Source: Chloroflexota bacterium (GTDB lineage: Bacteria > Chloroflexota > UBA11872 > VXOZ01). Taken from it: 64,000 nucleotides of DNA. Below, piece after piece: positions 1 through 9,586 of this stretch. A model generated the notes under the pieces. That model worked only from the letters and a program-made list of their open reading frames with translations. It was not told where the DNA came from and ran no database searches. How positions within the stretch are numbered: position 1 is the stretch's first letter; every line of letters begins with the position of its first letter. Made by a program: the position numbers and the translations under genes. The DNA lies in NCBI GenBank assembly GCA_026710945.1, contig JAPOQA010000013.1:1-64000 (forward strand), given 5' to 3'.

Positions 1-433
1 CGGCGGCAACAGCCAGGCCTGTTCACGACTAAACGGTCTCAACGGCATCGTCACTACCTCTCTACAAACTATCCCACCACCTCACCTTGCTCCTCTTCAC
101 GCCAGTATACATCCGGTAGATCTACTTTTGAGACAGCCTCTGGGGGAGAGGGTTGGGGTGAGGGGGTCTTTTTGCTATGATGGCCCTTTACGCTGGACAG
201 TGTCACGACGTATCAGGGCAGAATCGGTGTGCGTATGGAGAGAATTCAGGAGATCCACCCTCACCCTAGCCCTCTCCCGTCGAGGGAGAGGGAACTATTT
301 CGCTACCGCTTGAGTTGCGCAAAGGTCTCCTCGAGGGAGAGGGAGCTTTCAGACGGTTATGCAAAGGTGTCCTCGAGGGATGTTTTCCTCCTTGCCTGAG
401 CTATAAGAGTGTCTCAAGAAAAGAGAGTGGCCT
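1..433. repeat. Intergenic repeats (GGGAGAGGG type)
   Basis: No convincing gene is seen here. The segment carries several copies of a dispersed module in which CCCTCTCCC and GGGAGAGGG face each other, for example around 136-170, 258-300 and 333-350. Short open frames in this stretch come from the repeat itself and have no recognisable protein. The same module recurs near 3440, 10810, 17830-17970, 18120 and 59055. The first 120 bases may be the distal part of an upstream intergenic region; nothing in them can be assigned. Confidence 0.6.
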
Positions 434-1708
434 ATGACTGGACAGCTAGCGCTTGACGGCGGCGCGCCGGTGCGCACGACACCGCTACCGGGAGCGTACC
501 CGGGCGCAACTATTATCGGTGAGGAAGAGAAGCGGGCCGTGAATGAGGTCTTGGAGCGGCGCTCGCCGTTTCGCTATTACGGTCCCGACCCGGCGTACAA
601 AGTGAATGAGCTGGAGCAGACGGTTGCATCGCTCATCGGCATTGAGCACGCCGTGGGCGTGACTTCAGGCACGGCGGCGCTGATTGTGGCGCTCCGCGCG
701 CTCGGCGTGGGGCCCGGCGACGAGGTGATCGTGCCTGCCGCCACCTTCTACGGTTGTGTAAACGCCGTGGTCGCGTGCCAGGCAGTGCCGATATTCGCCG
801 ACCTGGACGAAACTGTGAGCATTTCCGCCGAAAGTGTCGAGCATGTCATCACACCGCGCACACGGGCCGTGATGGTGGTGCACTGGCGCGGTGCGGCCGC
901 CGATCTGCAGCCGTTACTCGAAGTGGGTAAACGACATGGGGTGGCTATTCTGGAGGACTGCGCCCAGTCGTTTGGCGCGCAGTATCACGGCCGGTTCGTC
1001 GGCGGGCTGGGTGACATAAACATCTTCAGCTTCCAGATGAACAAAGTGATCTCTGCCGGTGAGGGCGGCATGGTCGTCACCAATGACCCCGTCCTTCACC
1101 AACGCACCATCGCCTGCCAGGACCAGGGCACGCCCCGCAAGAGTGAAGGCGCGGACCTGGCGCCGTTCTTCGGCGAGAACTACCGCATGAGCGAGCTTAC
1201 CGCGGCGGTGCTCATAGAGCAGGTGCAAAAGCTGGAGCGGCTGCGCGCGCACGTACGCCACCTCGGCGGCATCATCAAAGAGGGTGTGAGCGGCTTGCCA
1301 GGCGTACGCGTGAGGCCTTTGGCGGATACCAGGGGTGATACCGGTGTCAGTCCAGGGTTTGTCTTCGATACGGTAGAACTCTGCGCGTGGGCCAGACAGG
1401 CGCTCGCGGCGGAAGGTGTGCCGATCAAGTTTCCCTACGGCGGCGTGCCAGTCTACATGCATGAGCCGATTGTGGAAAAACGCATGTGGCACCAGGGCGC
1501 GTCGCCGTGGGACCCGCGTCTCTATGCCGGCAGTGTGGACTACGGCCCCGGCCTCTGCCCGCGGGCGGAGGAACTTATGCCGCGTGTTTGTGAATACCAT
1601 CTCAGCATGGACTGGACGGAACAGGACGCGCGTGACGTTGCCGCCGGACTGCGCAAGGTCATGTCGGCGGTACCGTGCGCGTTACTGGATCCGGCGCGCG
1701 TGGCGTAG
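434..1708 (+). CDS. DegT/DnrJ/EryC1/StrS-family PLP aminotransferase
   Basis: The 424-residue protein has the fold-type I architecture of sugar or cyclitol aminotransferases. Visible signatures are the phosphate-binding SGTAAL segment near residue 79, the EDCAQS segment (residues 174-179) whose Asp should pair with the pyridine nitrogen of PLP, and the FSFQMNK segment with Lys204 as likely Schiff-base lysine followed by GEGGMVVT. Length fits the family. The ATG start has an AAGAGAG-like ribosome site a few bases upstream. Family members transaminate keto-sugars (cell-surface or antibiotic sugars) or AHBA-type precursors. No sugar-nucleotide genes are adjacent, so the substrate cannot be inferred. 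The gene stands alone, 171 bp before the methyltransferase gene on the same strand. Confidence 0.9.
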   Translation: MTGQLALDGGAPVRTTPLPGAYPGATIIGEEEKRAVNEVLERRSPFRYYGPDPAYKVNELEQTVASLIGIEHAVGVTSGTAALIVALRALGVGPGDEVIVPAATFYGCVNAVVACQAVPIFADLDETVSISAESVEHVITPRTRAVMVVHWRGAAADLQPLLEVGKRHGVAILEDCAQSFGAQYHGRFVGGLGDINIFSFQMNKVISAGEGGMVVTNDPVLHQRTIACQDQGTPRKSEGADLAPFFGENYRMSELTAAVLIEQVQKLERLRAHVRHLGGIIKEGVSGLPGVRVRPLADTRGDTGVSPGFVFDTVELCAWARQALAAEGVPIKFPYGGVPVYMHEPIVEKRMWHQGASPWDPRLYAGSVDYGPGLCPRAEELMPRVCEYHLSMDWTEQDARDVAAGLRKVMSAVPCALLDPARVA

Positions 1709-1879
1709 TTGCCGCGCCCAGCGCCGTTGGTGACATTTCCTCTAGGGTGCGGTTGGAAGGAGTTGCATGCAAAGAGAGCTATGATTGCGCCCCGCCTTGC
1801 GTCCTCGTGGGCGCGGCACGGCGGCGAAACTCGTTGCTTGGCGTGGGGAAGATTGACCTAGAAGGGAGAGCCAACGAAA

Positions 1880-2854
1880 ATGGGCATCTTGCAGATGTTG
1901 GAGAAAGACGTCGTACTCGGTGATGGCGGCTACATTGTTGAACTTGAGAAGCGTGGCTATGTCATCGCTGGAGCATTCACTCCCGAACTGGCGCTGGAAT
2001 ACCCGAGCGCAATTCGTGAGATGCACGTCGAATTCTTGCGGGCTGGTTCGGAAGTCTTGCAGGTAATGGCATTCTACGGCAGTCGCAGCAAGCTCGAGAC
2101 CGTGGGCCAGGCCGACCGGACGTTCGAGATCAATCAGAAAACTACACAGATTGCGAAAGACGTGGCCGGTGACAAAGCGCTTGTGGCCGGCGACCTGAGC
2201 GCGACGTGGAAGTGGGAAGCGGATAATCCCACCGGCAATGCCGCGATTGCCGGAATATTCGACGAGCAGATTGAGGCGCAAGAAGGCGTAGACTTCTTCA
2301 TTGGTGAGACCTTCTGGCACTTGGGCGAGGCGTTGCTCTGCCTAGAGCGCATCAAGGCCAAGTCAAACTTGCCCGCCATGATTACCATGTCATTCCGCGC
2401 AACAACGGAAACGGACGACGGTTATTCCGCTGCCGACTGCGCGCGCATGCTGGCGGATGCGGGCGCGGAAATCGTCGGCGCGAACTGCATGCGCGATCCG
2501 GTGCACACGTATCCCATTCTTGAGGAGATGCGTGTTGCGACCGATGCCTACATTGCCGCCCAGCCGGTGGCGCACCGCACCAGCGACGAGGTGCCGTGGT
2601 TTACGGGTACTTCGGCGTTTCCTGACAAGCTGGAGCCGACGCAAATGACGCGCTACGAGATGGCGGACTACGCGGTGAAGGCCAAGGCCATGGGCGTAAA
2701 CTTCATCGGCGCCTGTTGTGGAACGGTTGCCATGCACGTCCGCGAAATGGCCAAGGTGCTCGGCAAATTTGAAGAGGAAGCGATTTGGCAGCCGGACCCC
2801 GACAAGCCCATGAGCGAGACGGAGTTTAACTGGGAACGGCGTCAGGAGAGCTGA
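1880..2854 (+). CDS. Homocysteine S-methyltransferase family protein (betaine-homocysteine methyltransferase-like)
   Basis: This 324-residue TIM-barrel protein resembles the Pfam S-methyl_trans family. The zinc-thiolate ligands are visible: Cys203 in GANC and the pair Cys279-Cys280 in GACCGT, as expected for enzymes that activate homocysteine thiol. The N-terminal DGGYIVELEKRGY segment matches the start of BHMT-like enzymes, which transfer a methyl group from glycine betaine to homocysteine and give methionine plus dimethylglycine. The context supports this, because the next gene on the strand is a dimethylglycine-dehydrogenase-like flavoprotein. A GAAGGGAG ribosome site lies about 11 bases before the ATG. 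S-methylmethionine or another methyl donor remains possible. Confidence 0.85.
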   Translation: MGILQMLEKDVVLGDGGYIVELEKRGYVIAGAFTPELALEYPSAIREMHVEFLRAGSEVLQVMAFYGSRSKLETVGQADRTFEINQKTTQIAKDVAGDKALVAGDLSATWKWEADNPTGNAAIAGIFDEQIEAQEGVDFFIGETFWHLGEALLCLERIKAKSNLPAMITMSFRATTETDDGYSAADCARMLADAGAEIVGANCMRDPVHTYPILEEMRVATDAYIAAQPVAHRTSDEVPWFTGTSAFPDKLEPTQMTRYEMADYAVKAKAMGVNFIGACCGTVAMHVREMAKVLGKFEEEAIWQPDPDKPMSETEFNWERRQES

Positions 2855-3648
2855 GCAGCCGGCCCTGAGAGCAAATGACACTCTAGGCGCCAGGAGGCGG
2901 GGGGCAAGCCCCAATGTTGTCGCATTAAACATAGTGGCGCAGAGCACCGCGCCTCATATCCCCGGTAGCGCAGGCACTTCGACAGAGCCTGTACTGAGCG
3001 CTTCGACAGGCTCAGCACAGGCCTGCCGAAGTGCTCAGGACAAGTTTGCAACCCCGTGTCACGCACGGGGCAGGCTCTGCGCCATCTTGCCGTAGCGTGG
3101 AGCGAGCACACCAGACCGCGGGGCTGGGCACAGGTTACAAACCTGTGCTACCGGTGTTCCTGCCCATCAATGCAAAAATATCAAACCACTAGGCACCAAG
3201 AGGCGGGGGACAAGCCCCAATGTTATCGCATTAGACAAAATGGCGCAGAGTACCGCGCCTCATATCCCCGGTAGCGCAGGTTTGCAACCTGCGTTCCTGT
3301 AAAGTCAATCCTTTTCGTGCCTGTTTCCCTTTGCTCTGGCGGGGGACAAGCCCCTGCGCTACAGCGGGCCATTGAAGAGCGCTCTTGCAGCGGTGGGTGC
3401 GCGCGGGCCGCATTGAGGCCCCTAGGTTCTTGCCCCCTCCGGTTCCCTCTCCTCGGGGAGAGGGCTAGGGTGAGGGGGAACGCCTCTTGCGTGGGCTATA
3501 CACCAGTGCTGGCCGGGAGCGTCGTGAGGCTGCGCGGCTCGTGCAGCCGCCTGCAGACGCCCTTGGCGTTCATGCAATGAGTAAGAGTTACATCTGTCTG
3601 AAACCCCGTTCGATCCGGTAACGCAGAGCTAACAGAGGAGAGCCCACC
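2855..3648. repeat. Repeat-rich intergenic region with a 92-bp direct repeat
   Basis: The 794-bp gap has no gene I can support. It holds two 92-bp direct copies (2883-2974 and 3189-3280) that differ at about eight positions. Each contains an AAGCCCC module and ends in GGTAGCGCAGG. Between them are CTTCGACAGGCTCAG-type repeats (2980-3030) and a CACGGGGCAGGCTCTGCGCC block (3055-3085) that recurs at 6180-6210. Further on are a GCAGGTTTGCAACCTGC palindrome (3276-3292), a GCGGGGGACAAGCCCC module (3340-3362) and a CCCTCTCC/GGAGAGGG module (3445-3475). Open frames here are repeat-derived. Confidence 0.7.
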
Positions 3649-6099
3649 GTGCAGTCGCATGCGCGTCTTGTCATCATTGGCGCCGGCATTGTGGGGTGCA
3701 GCGTCGCCTATCACCTCACGAAGCGCGGCTGGCAAGATATCGTAGTGGTGGATCAGGGGCCGCTGTTCGACACCGGCGGTTCGTCCTCCCATGCCCCCGG
3801 CCTCGTGTTCCAAACCAACGCTTCCAAGCTCATGACCACGCTTGCCAAGGAAACGGTTGAACTCTACGGCCGGCTTGAATTGGACGGCGAGCCCTGCTGG
3901 TACGGTGTGGGCAGCTTGGAGGTGGCGTTTACTGAGGCGCGCTGGCAGGACCTACACCGCAAGCTGGGCTTTGCCAAGTCATACGGACTAGATGCCAGCC
4001 TAATTTCTCCTCAAGAGACGCTCGACCTCGTGCCGTTGCTGAACCCCAGCGTAATCCACGGCGCGTACTTCGTCCCCAGCGACGGTATCGCTAAGCCCGT
4101 GCGCGCGGCAGAAGCGATGTCGCGCTATTCAAAAGCGCACGGTGCCGCATTCTATGGAAATACCATGGTCACCAACATCGTGGTTAAGGGCGGGCGCGTG
4201 CAAGCGGTGGAGACCACGGCAGGCCGCATTGCTGCCGACCAGGTGCTCATTTGCGCCGGTATCTGGGGGCCGCGTGTCGGGCGTATGGCGGGTGTCTCAA
4301 TCCCATTGCTGCCAGTGCAGCACCAATACACGCGCACAGCTCCGTTGCCCGCTTTGCAGGGAGAGACTCGCGAGGTCGACCATCCCATCGTGCGGCATCA
4401 GGACTACGCCATGTACTTTCGCCAGGAAGGCGACTGCTACGGCATCGGGAATTACAAGCACGAACCCTTGCCGGTGGAGGCGGACGACATTCTCAGCCCC
4501 GCGGAAGCAGAGCGCGCCCCAGCCATGATGGACTTTACGCCGGAGCACTTTACGGTCGCGCGACAGGCGGCTGACGAGCTCTTCCCCGCGCTGCGCAATC
4601 TTGAGTTAACGGACGCCTTCAACGGCATGTTTTCCTTCACGCCGGACGGCCTGCCCATCCTGGGTGAAGCGCCGCAGGTAGATGGACTATGGATCGCTGA
4701 AGCGGTCTGGATTACGCATGGCGGCGGTGTGGGCAGCGTGGTTGCGGAATGGATGGCGGAAGGCATGCCGAGCCTTGATCTGCGGGAGGCGGATTACAGC
4801 CGGTTCCCGGCTCACGCGCACACGCCGGCATATGTAAGGGCCCGCGGGGCGCAGCAGTACCGCGAGGTCTACGATATCATCCACCCCCAGCAGCAGCTGG
4901 AGACCCCCCGCAACGTGCGGTGCAGTCCGTTCCACCCGCGTTTGGAAGCGCTTGGAGCCGTCTTCTTCGAGAGCGCCGGCTGGGAACGCCCGCAATGGTT
5001 TGAGGCCAATAAAGACCTCATTGCGGATGATGCTATGCCGGTAAGAACTGGCTGGGAAGCCCAACACTGGAGCCCCATTCAGGCTGGCGAACACCGTGCG
5101 ACCCGCGAGCGCGTAGCCATGTATGATCTTACGGCGTTCACGAAGATAGAGGTAAGCGGTCCAGGCGCACTGGACTATCTGCAGTCCATCAGCGCGAACC
5201 AGATCGACCGCCCGGTGGGCAAGGTCGTCTACACGGCGATGCTCAACCGGAATGGCGGCATCCAGTGCGATCTCACGCTCACACGTCTCGCAAGAGACCG
5301 CTTTCTCGTGCTCACCGGCGGCGCCAGTGGGATACGGGACCTGGCATGGCTGCGCAGCCATGCGCCATCGGACGATTCGGTGACCATAGACGACGTCACG
5401 TCGGAGTACTGCGGTATTGGCTTGTGGGGGCCGCGAGCACGCGACGTATTGCAGCAGGTGTGCGCAGACAATGTATCGAACCGCGCATTTCCGTACTTCG
5501 CGAGCAAAGCGCTTTCTATCGGTACCGCACCTGCCCGCGCCTTGCGTGTTTCCTATGTCGGCGAACTGGGTTGGGAGATCTATGTCCCTACCGAGTACGG
5601 CCTGGGCACGTGGGATGCCCTTTGGGAAGCGGGACAGCACTTTGGCATGATTGCGGCCGGCGGTGGGGCGTTCGACTCGCTGCGCTTGGAGAAGGGATAT
5701 CGCTTGTGGGGTGCGGACATCCACACGGATTACAATCCATACGAGGCCGGGTTGGGCTGGGCAGTGAAGCTCAATAAAGGTGACTTTATCGGCCGTGAGG
5801 CCCTCATGCGCAGCCGGGAAGCGGGCATCGAGCGGCGACTCTGCTGTCTCACTCTGGACGATCCCAGCCACGTGGTCATGGGTAAGGAGCCCATCCTCGA
5901 TGGCGAGCGTGTGCTTGGTTACGTGACCAGCGCAAATACTGGGTACACCGTTGGCAAGAGCATTGCTTATGGCTATTTGCCAATTGAATGTGCCACTGAG
6001 GGAACCAGCCTAACCATAGATTACTTTGGCAGGCGGTACGAGGCTACGGTAACGGAAGAACCATTGTTCGACCCCAGTCACGCCAGGCTGCGAAGCTAG
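3649..6099 (+). CDS. FAD-dependent dimethylglycine/sarcosine dehydrogenase-like protein with C-terminal GcvT domain
   Basis: The 816-residue protein has two parts. Residues 1 to about 390 form a DAO-type FAD domain, with the dinucleotide motif GAGIVGCS near residue 9 and the FNGMFSFTPDGLPILG segment typical of this family. Residues from about 430 onward form a folate-binding GcvT/aminomethyltransferase domain, with YDLTAFTKIEVSGPGA, SYVGELGWEIYVP and FDSLRLEKGYRLWGADI. This layout is that of dimethylglycine or sarcosine dehydrogenases, which oxidatively demethylate the amine and pass one carbon to tetrahydrofolate. GTG is the chosen start because GAGGAGAG lies 7-8 bases upstream. Following a BHMT-like gene, it probably acts on dimethylglycine; the exact amine is an inference. 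Confidence 0.88.
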   Translation: MQSHARLVIIGAGIVGCSVAYHLTKRGWQDIVVVDQGPLFDTGGSSSHAPGLVFQTNASKLMTTLAKETVELYGRLELDGEPCWYGVGSLEVAFTEARWQDLHRKLGFAKSYGLDASLISPQETLDLVPLLNPSVIHGAYFVPSDGIAKPVRAAEAMSRYSKAHGAAFYGNTMVTNIVVKGGRVQAVETTAGRIAADQVLICAGIWGPRVGRMAGVSIPLLPVQHQYTRTAPLPALQGETREVDHPIVRHQDYAMYFRQEGDCYGIGNYKHEPLPVEADDILSPAEAERAPAMMDFTPEHFTVARQAADELFPALRNLELTDAFNGMFSFTPDGLPILGEAPQVDGLWIAEAVWITHGGGVGSVVAEWMAEGMPSLDLREADYSRFPAHAHTPAYVRARGAQQYREVYDIIHPQQQLETPRNVRCSPFHPRLEALGAVFFESAGWERPQWFEANKDLIADDAMPVRTGWEAQHWSPIQAGEHRATRERVAMYDLTAFTKIEVSGPGALDYLQSISANQIDRPVGKVVYTAMLNRNGGIQCDLTLTRLARDRFLVLTGGASGIRDLAWLRSHAPSDDSVTIDDVTSEYCGIGLWGPRARDVLQQVCADNVSNRAFPYFASKALSIGTAPARALRVSYVGELGWEIYVPTEYGLGTWDALWEAGQHFGMIAAGGGAFDSLRLEKGYRLWGADIHTDYNPYEAGLGWAVKLNKGDFIGREALMRSREAGIERRLCCLTLDDPSHVVMGKEPILDGERVLGYVTSANTGYTVGKSIAYGYLPIECATEGTSLTIDYFGRRYEATVTEEPLFDPSHARLRS

Positions 6100-6457
6100 T
6101 GGTTCGACAGACTTGAATCGATGGGTGAGAGCGCCGATAGCGGAGGCCCTTAGACAGGCTGAGGGCACGTCTGCAACCCCGTGTCACGCACGGGGCAGGC
6201 TCTGCGCCATCTTTTAGTTAATTGGGCGATCGTGCCAATGCGACGAGAAGACCACAGGTTACGGACCTGTGCTACCGTTTGTCCCAAGTATCAGTACAGA
6301 GTAGTTGGGCCAGGAGAGTGCATCCTTCCGGTGTGCAGTAATTTTACAATGGAGGATGCCGACCGGATATTGGTTCGTGTTGGGGCAACGGCCTGAGAGT
6401 GAATCGGAGCTTGCTGTGAGGCAAGAGACGCCATAACGCCTCCCCAGCGGCAAAACG
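6100..6457. repeat. Intergenic repeats between convergent genes
   Basis: This gap separates the dehydrogenase gene (plus) from groEL (minus). It repeats the block seen at 3046-3085 (here 6171-6213, nearly identical) and a CACAGGTTACGGACCTGTG palindrome near 6253. No protein-coding signal beyond repeat-derived frames is seen. Confidence 0.5.
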
Positions 6458-6485
6458 AAGGGGCTCCCCGATTGGGGAGCCCCTT
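6458..6485 (-). terminator. Rho-independent-like terminator after groEL
   Basis: A 12-bp perfect stem (6458-6469 with 6474-6485) closes a GATT loop. It lies about 30 bp past the groEL stop codon. Read on the minus strand, the stem is followed by CGTTTTG, a short T-rich tail. Because groEL and the upstream dehydrogenase gene converge, the hairpin could also act on plus-strand transcripts, where TTTGCAATTCT follows. Confidence 0.7.
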
Positions 6486-6515
6486 TGCAATTCTCAGAAT
6501 TGAGAACAGGTTGCC

Positions 6516-8147
6516 CTAGTAAGGCATCCCTTCGCCTTCGGCGGGTGCGGGTGCCGGCGGTTCAGGAATGTCAACCACCAGCGCATCCGTGGTCAGTACC
6601 ATGGCTGCGACCGAAGCCGCGTTCTCGACTGCCGAGCGGGTGACCTTCAACGGGTCGATGATGCCCGACTCGATCATGTCAACATACTCAGCGGTGAGCA
6701 CGTTGAAGCCAACGTTCTTATTGCGGCGGCTCTTGGCCAAGCGGCGAACCTCTTGGGCAATGACGGAGCCGTCCTGGCCGGCGTTCTGCGCGATGCGCCG
6801 GATCGGCGCTTCCAGTGCGCGGCGCATGATCGTCACCGCCACGGCTTCATCGCCGTCGAGCTTTAGGCCGTCCAGCGCGGGCAGAGCGTTGAGCAGTGCA
6901 ATTCCGCCACCAGGGACGATGCCTTCCTCAACTGCAGCGCGCGTCGCCGAGAGTGCATCCTCGACGCGGTGCTTCTTCTCTTTCAACTCGACTTCGGTGG
7001 CCGCGCCCACGTTGATGACGGCCACGCCGCCGGACATCTTGGCTACGCGCTCTTCCAGCTTCTCGCGGTCGTAGTCGCTCGTAGTCTCTTCAACCTGAGC
7101 CTTGATCTGGTTGATGCGACCCTTGACTTCCTCAGAGTCACCGTGGCCCTCGACAAACGTCGTGTTGTCCTTATCGGAAACGACGCGACGGGCGCGACCG
7201 AGGTCCTCAAGCGCAACTTGGTCGAGGCGTCGACCCAGCTCTTCGGAGATCACCTGGCCGCCGGTGAGGACTGCCATATCCTGCAGCATCTCTTTGCGGC
7301 GATCGCCGTAGCCGGGAGCCTTCAGGGCGACGCAGTTCAACACACCGCGCATCTTGTTCACGACGAACATTGCCAGGGCTTCGCCCTCGACATCTTCGGC
7401 AATGACTACCAGGTTCTTCTGGCCGGCTTGCACGAATTTCTCAAGTAGCGGCAGCACGTCGTTGCCAGCGCTGAGCTTCTTGTCGGTAATGAAGATGTAC
7501 GGGTCCTCGATAGAGGCTTCCATGCGGTCGGAGTTGGTTACAAAGTACGGGGAGATGTAGCCCCGGTCGAACTCCATGCCTTCCACGAATTCGACGGAAA
7601 AGCCGATTCCGCGACCTTCTTCCACCGTGATGACGCCGTCTTTGCCGACCTTGTCCATCACGTCGCCAATGAGCTCGCCAATTTCGCTATCGGCTGCGGA
7701 GATCGAGGCAACTTCGGCAACCTGGGCTCTGCCCGTAACGGGTGTGGCAATGTTCCGAAGCTCGTCGACCACGACGCGGGTGGCGTGCTCCAGGCCGCGC
7801 TTCATGATCATGGGGTTGACACCGGCAACCACGTTGCGGTGTCCCTCGGTAATGAGGGTGTGCGCCAGCACGGTCGCGGTCGTGGTGCCGTCACCGGCAA
7901 TGTCGTTGGTCTTGCTGGCTGCTTCCTTGATGAGTTGGGCGCCGACGTTCTCGAGCCCATCCTCAAGTTCGATTTCCTTGGCGACAGTGACACCGTCGTG
8001 GGTAACGACCGGTGCGCCGTACTTCTTGCCCAGTGCTACGTTGCGCCCCTTGGGACCGAGAGTAGACTCGACCGCGTCGGCCACCTTCTCGATGCCGCCC
8101 ATTAGCGCGCGCCGGGCTTCTTCATTCAGTACTACCTGCTTTGCCAT
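6516..8147 (-). CDS. groEL: Chaperonin GroEL (60 kDa)
   Basis: The 543-residue protein is a full-length group I chaperonin. Near the N-terminus are TLGPKGRNV and the nucleotide-binding [10 protein letters not shown], with the second ATP-binding segment VPGGGIALL in the C-terminal equatorial part. The C-terminal tail is [11 protein letters not shown] rather than the classical GGM repeats. It folds proteins inside the GroEL-GroES cage in the cytosol. No groES lies beside it, so this is a stand-alone groEL; a second groESL locus elsewhere is possible. A GAAGGAG ribosome site precedes the ATG, and a promoter and inverted repeat lie upstream. Confidence 0.98.
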   Translation of the reverse strand: MAKQVVLNEEARRALMGGIEKVADAVESTLGPKGRNVALGKKYGAPVVTHDGVTVAKEIELEDGLENVGAQLIKEAASKTNDIAGDGTTTATVLAHTLITEGHRNVVAGVNPMIMKRGLEHATRVVVDELRNIATPVTGRAQVAEVASISAADSEIGELIGDVMDKVGKDGVITVEEGRGIGFSVEFVEGMEFDRGYISPYFVTNSDRMEASIEDPYIFITDKKLSAGNDVLPLLEKFVQAGQKNLVVIAEDVEGEALAMFVVNKMRGVLNCVALKAPGYGDRRKEMLQDMAVLTGGQVISEELGRRLDQVALEDLGRARRVVSDKDNTTFVEGHGDSEEVKGRINQIKAQVEETTSDYDREKLEERVAKMSGGVAVINVGAATEVELKEKKHRVEDALSATRAAVEEGIVPGGGIALLNALPALDGLKLDGDEAVAVTIMRRALEAPIRRIAQNAGQDGSVIAQEVRRLAKSRRNKNVGFNVLTAEYVDMIESGIIDPLKVTRSAVENAASVAAMVLTTDALVVDIPEPPAPAPAEGEGMPY

Positions 8148-8185
8148 TGGCGTAGAATTCTCCTTCTGCGTGATTTACACCAAAT

Positions 8186-8209
8186 ACACCGCGCACTTTG
8201 CTACGGTGT
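8186..8209 (-). promoter_or_regulatory. Inverted repeat in the groEL leader, possible operator
   Basis: The arms ACACCG (8186-8191) and CGGTGT (8204-8209) flank 12 bases and lie just downstream of the predicted groEL promoter. The sequence is not the HrcA-bound CIRCE element (TTAGCACTC with a 9-base gap), so if it controls groEL the regulator would differ. It might also be a leader hairpin. Function is inferred only from position. Confidence 0.35.
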
Positions 8210-8216
8210 TCGCTTA

Positions 8217-8246
8217 AGTATAGCCTCCTGCTGTTCTTGAAGTCAA
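8217..8246 (-). promoter_or_regulatory. Sigma-70-type promoter of groEL
   Basis: On the minus strand TTGACT (8241-8246) is separated by 18 bases from TATACT (8217-8222). This is five of six matches to each vegetative consensus box. Position about 70 bp before the groEL start fits. No sigma-32-like sequence was recognised. Confidence 0.7.
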
Positions 8247-8515
8247 GTCAGTGCATGTATTTTCAGACTATGTTCGCGTAGTTGTGAAGCTTCTTGCTGC
8301 ATTTCCATAACCGTCATTTGTAGCTGAACGTTTAATTCGTGTAATTTTGTGCCGCGCTTGCGCAGGCAGTTGTATTGAGGATTCTTGGGATGACGCATGC
8401 CTTAGGGCAGCACCGTGCCGAATCGGGGTATCATTCAGCAGGACGCACGTAGCCAGCGCCAATGAGCGGAGTGTCAAACCGGACACCGTTTCCGGCGCAG
8501 AGAGGCAGAGCCGAC
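8247..8515. other. Intergenic region between groEL and the metallo-hydrolase gene
   Basis: The two genes diverge here. Apart from the groEL promoter at the left edge I see nothing specific. An in-frame upstream ATG at 8462 would add 18 residues to the hydrolase, but they look non-native (see that gene). Confidence 0.4.
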
Positions 8516-9406
8516 ATGTCACTTCGACTTACCCTGCTTGGCACCGGAACGCCAACCCCCTCCCTGGAACGTGCAGGTTGCAGCTTCCTGGTGGAACGAA
8601 GAGGCGATTCGCTGCTATTCGACTGTGGGCCCGCGGCCGTACAGCGTCTCTTAGCGATGGGAGCAGCGCCTGCGAAAATTACCCATGTCTTCTTAACCCA
8701 TCTGCACTATGACCACTGCATGGATTACGGCTACCTGGTTCTCACGCGCTGGGATCAAGGCGCTGGGCAAATACCCGATCTGAAGGTCTATGGTCCCGAG
8801 GGTATCGGGCACATGACACACCTGCTCTTTGGCGAAGAGGGCGCTTTTCAGGCGGATCTCGCCGGCCGCACGCTCCATCCGGGCAGTCACTTGATCTACG
8901 AACACCGGGGCGGCGAACTCCCACGCCAGCGCCCCGCGCCGCAGGTGGGGGAGGTGGATGCCGGGGCGCAAATCGATGGAAACGACTGGCAGGTGCAGGT
9001 TGCAGACATGGTCCATTGCCAGCCGTACCTCAAGTCGGTGGCGTATCGATTCAATAGCCCTGAGGGATGCATCGTGGTTTCGGGTGACACGGCCCCCAAC
9101 GCGCAACTCGTGGCACTGGCACGCGGCGCAAACGTGCTCTTGCACATGTGCCACTTTCTGAATGGCGTTGAAACGGACCCGCGCATAACTTCGTCGTGCT
9201 CGGGACATCTTGACGCCGCGCGCACGGCAGCTCAAGCAGGTGTTGAGAAACTGGTGCTGATCCACCTGACCGAACAGATTACGCGGCCCGGTATCAGGGA
9301 ACGCATGATTGCCGAGGCGGCAGAGGTCTTCGGCGGCACGATAATTCTCGGTGAGGACTTGATGGAGATACCGCTGGACCCAATTCGACCTGAGCCAATA
9401 CTCTAG
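8516..9406 (+). CDS. Metallo-beta-lactamase-fold hydrolase (RNase Z-like)
   Basis: The 296-residue protein starts with the LTLLGTGTPTPS strand typical of RNase Z/ElaC-like members of the metallo-beta-lactamase fold. It carries the zinc motif THLHYDH (His62, His64, Asp66, His67). A second metal Asp lies in VSGDTAPN, and later His residues in HMCHFL, SGHLDA and LIHLTE. ATG 8516 is preferred over ATG 8462, because the first 18 extra residues precede the conserved strand and lack family resemblance. Members include tRNA 3' endonucleases and many small-molecule esterases; the substrate is open. It sits between groEL (divergent) and a sarcosine-oxidase-like gene (same strand). Confidence 0.85.
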   Translation: MSLRLTLLGTGTPTPSLERAGCSFLVERRGDSLLFDCGPAAVQRLLAMGAAPAKITHVFLTHLHYDHCMDYGYLVLTRWDQGAGQIPDLKVYGPEGIGHMTHLLFGEEGAFQADLAGRTLHPGSHLIYEHRGGELPRQRPAPQVGEVDAGAQIDGNDWQVQVADMVHCQPYLKSVAYRFNSPEGCIVVSGDTAPNAQLVALARGANVLLHMCHFLNGVETDPRITSSCSGHLDAARTAAQAGVEKLVLIHLTEQITRPGIRERMIAEAAEVFGGTIILGEDLMEIPLDPIRPEPIL

Positions 9407-9586
9407 AGGAAAGACTGCTGCTGCCAGCGCCGGAATTGCACCTATGCACGATGCCGGTGAGTTGGTCGTGTTGAGGGAGTGTGCGAGACGTAGCCTCGTG
9501 AACGGCTCCATGAGTACACTGAGAGAGAGGCGCTACGAACGGTGATTTGCTCTTGTATCGACGAAATCGGGCAAGGATGAGAGAGA

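Noticed and set aside
128-313. Short open frame in the leading intergenic region
   Set aside because: Its sequence is the translation of GGGAGAGGG-type repeats that recur at several other intergenic sites.
914-1600. Long opposite-strand open frame inside the DegT-family gene
   Set aside because: It is the antisense shadow of a gene with clear motifs, and it has no domain of its own. The same applies to long opposite frames over the flavoprotein, DUF3604 and HyuA genes.
3056-3274. Short frame beginning MSRTGQALRHL, also found near 6181
   Set aside because: Both arise from the same repeated non-coding block, and they diverge after the repeat ends.
3588-3645. Possible tRNA T-arm (CCCCGTTCGATCCGG)
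   Set aside because: No cloverleaf can be built around it; the 5' and 3' flanks do not pair as an acceptor stem.
8186-8209. CIRCE element before groEL
   Set aside because: The arms are ACACCG/CGGTGT with 12 bases between, not TTAGCACTC/GAGTGCTAA with 9.
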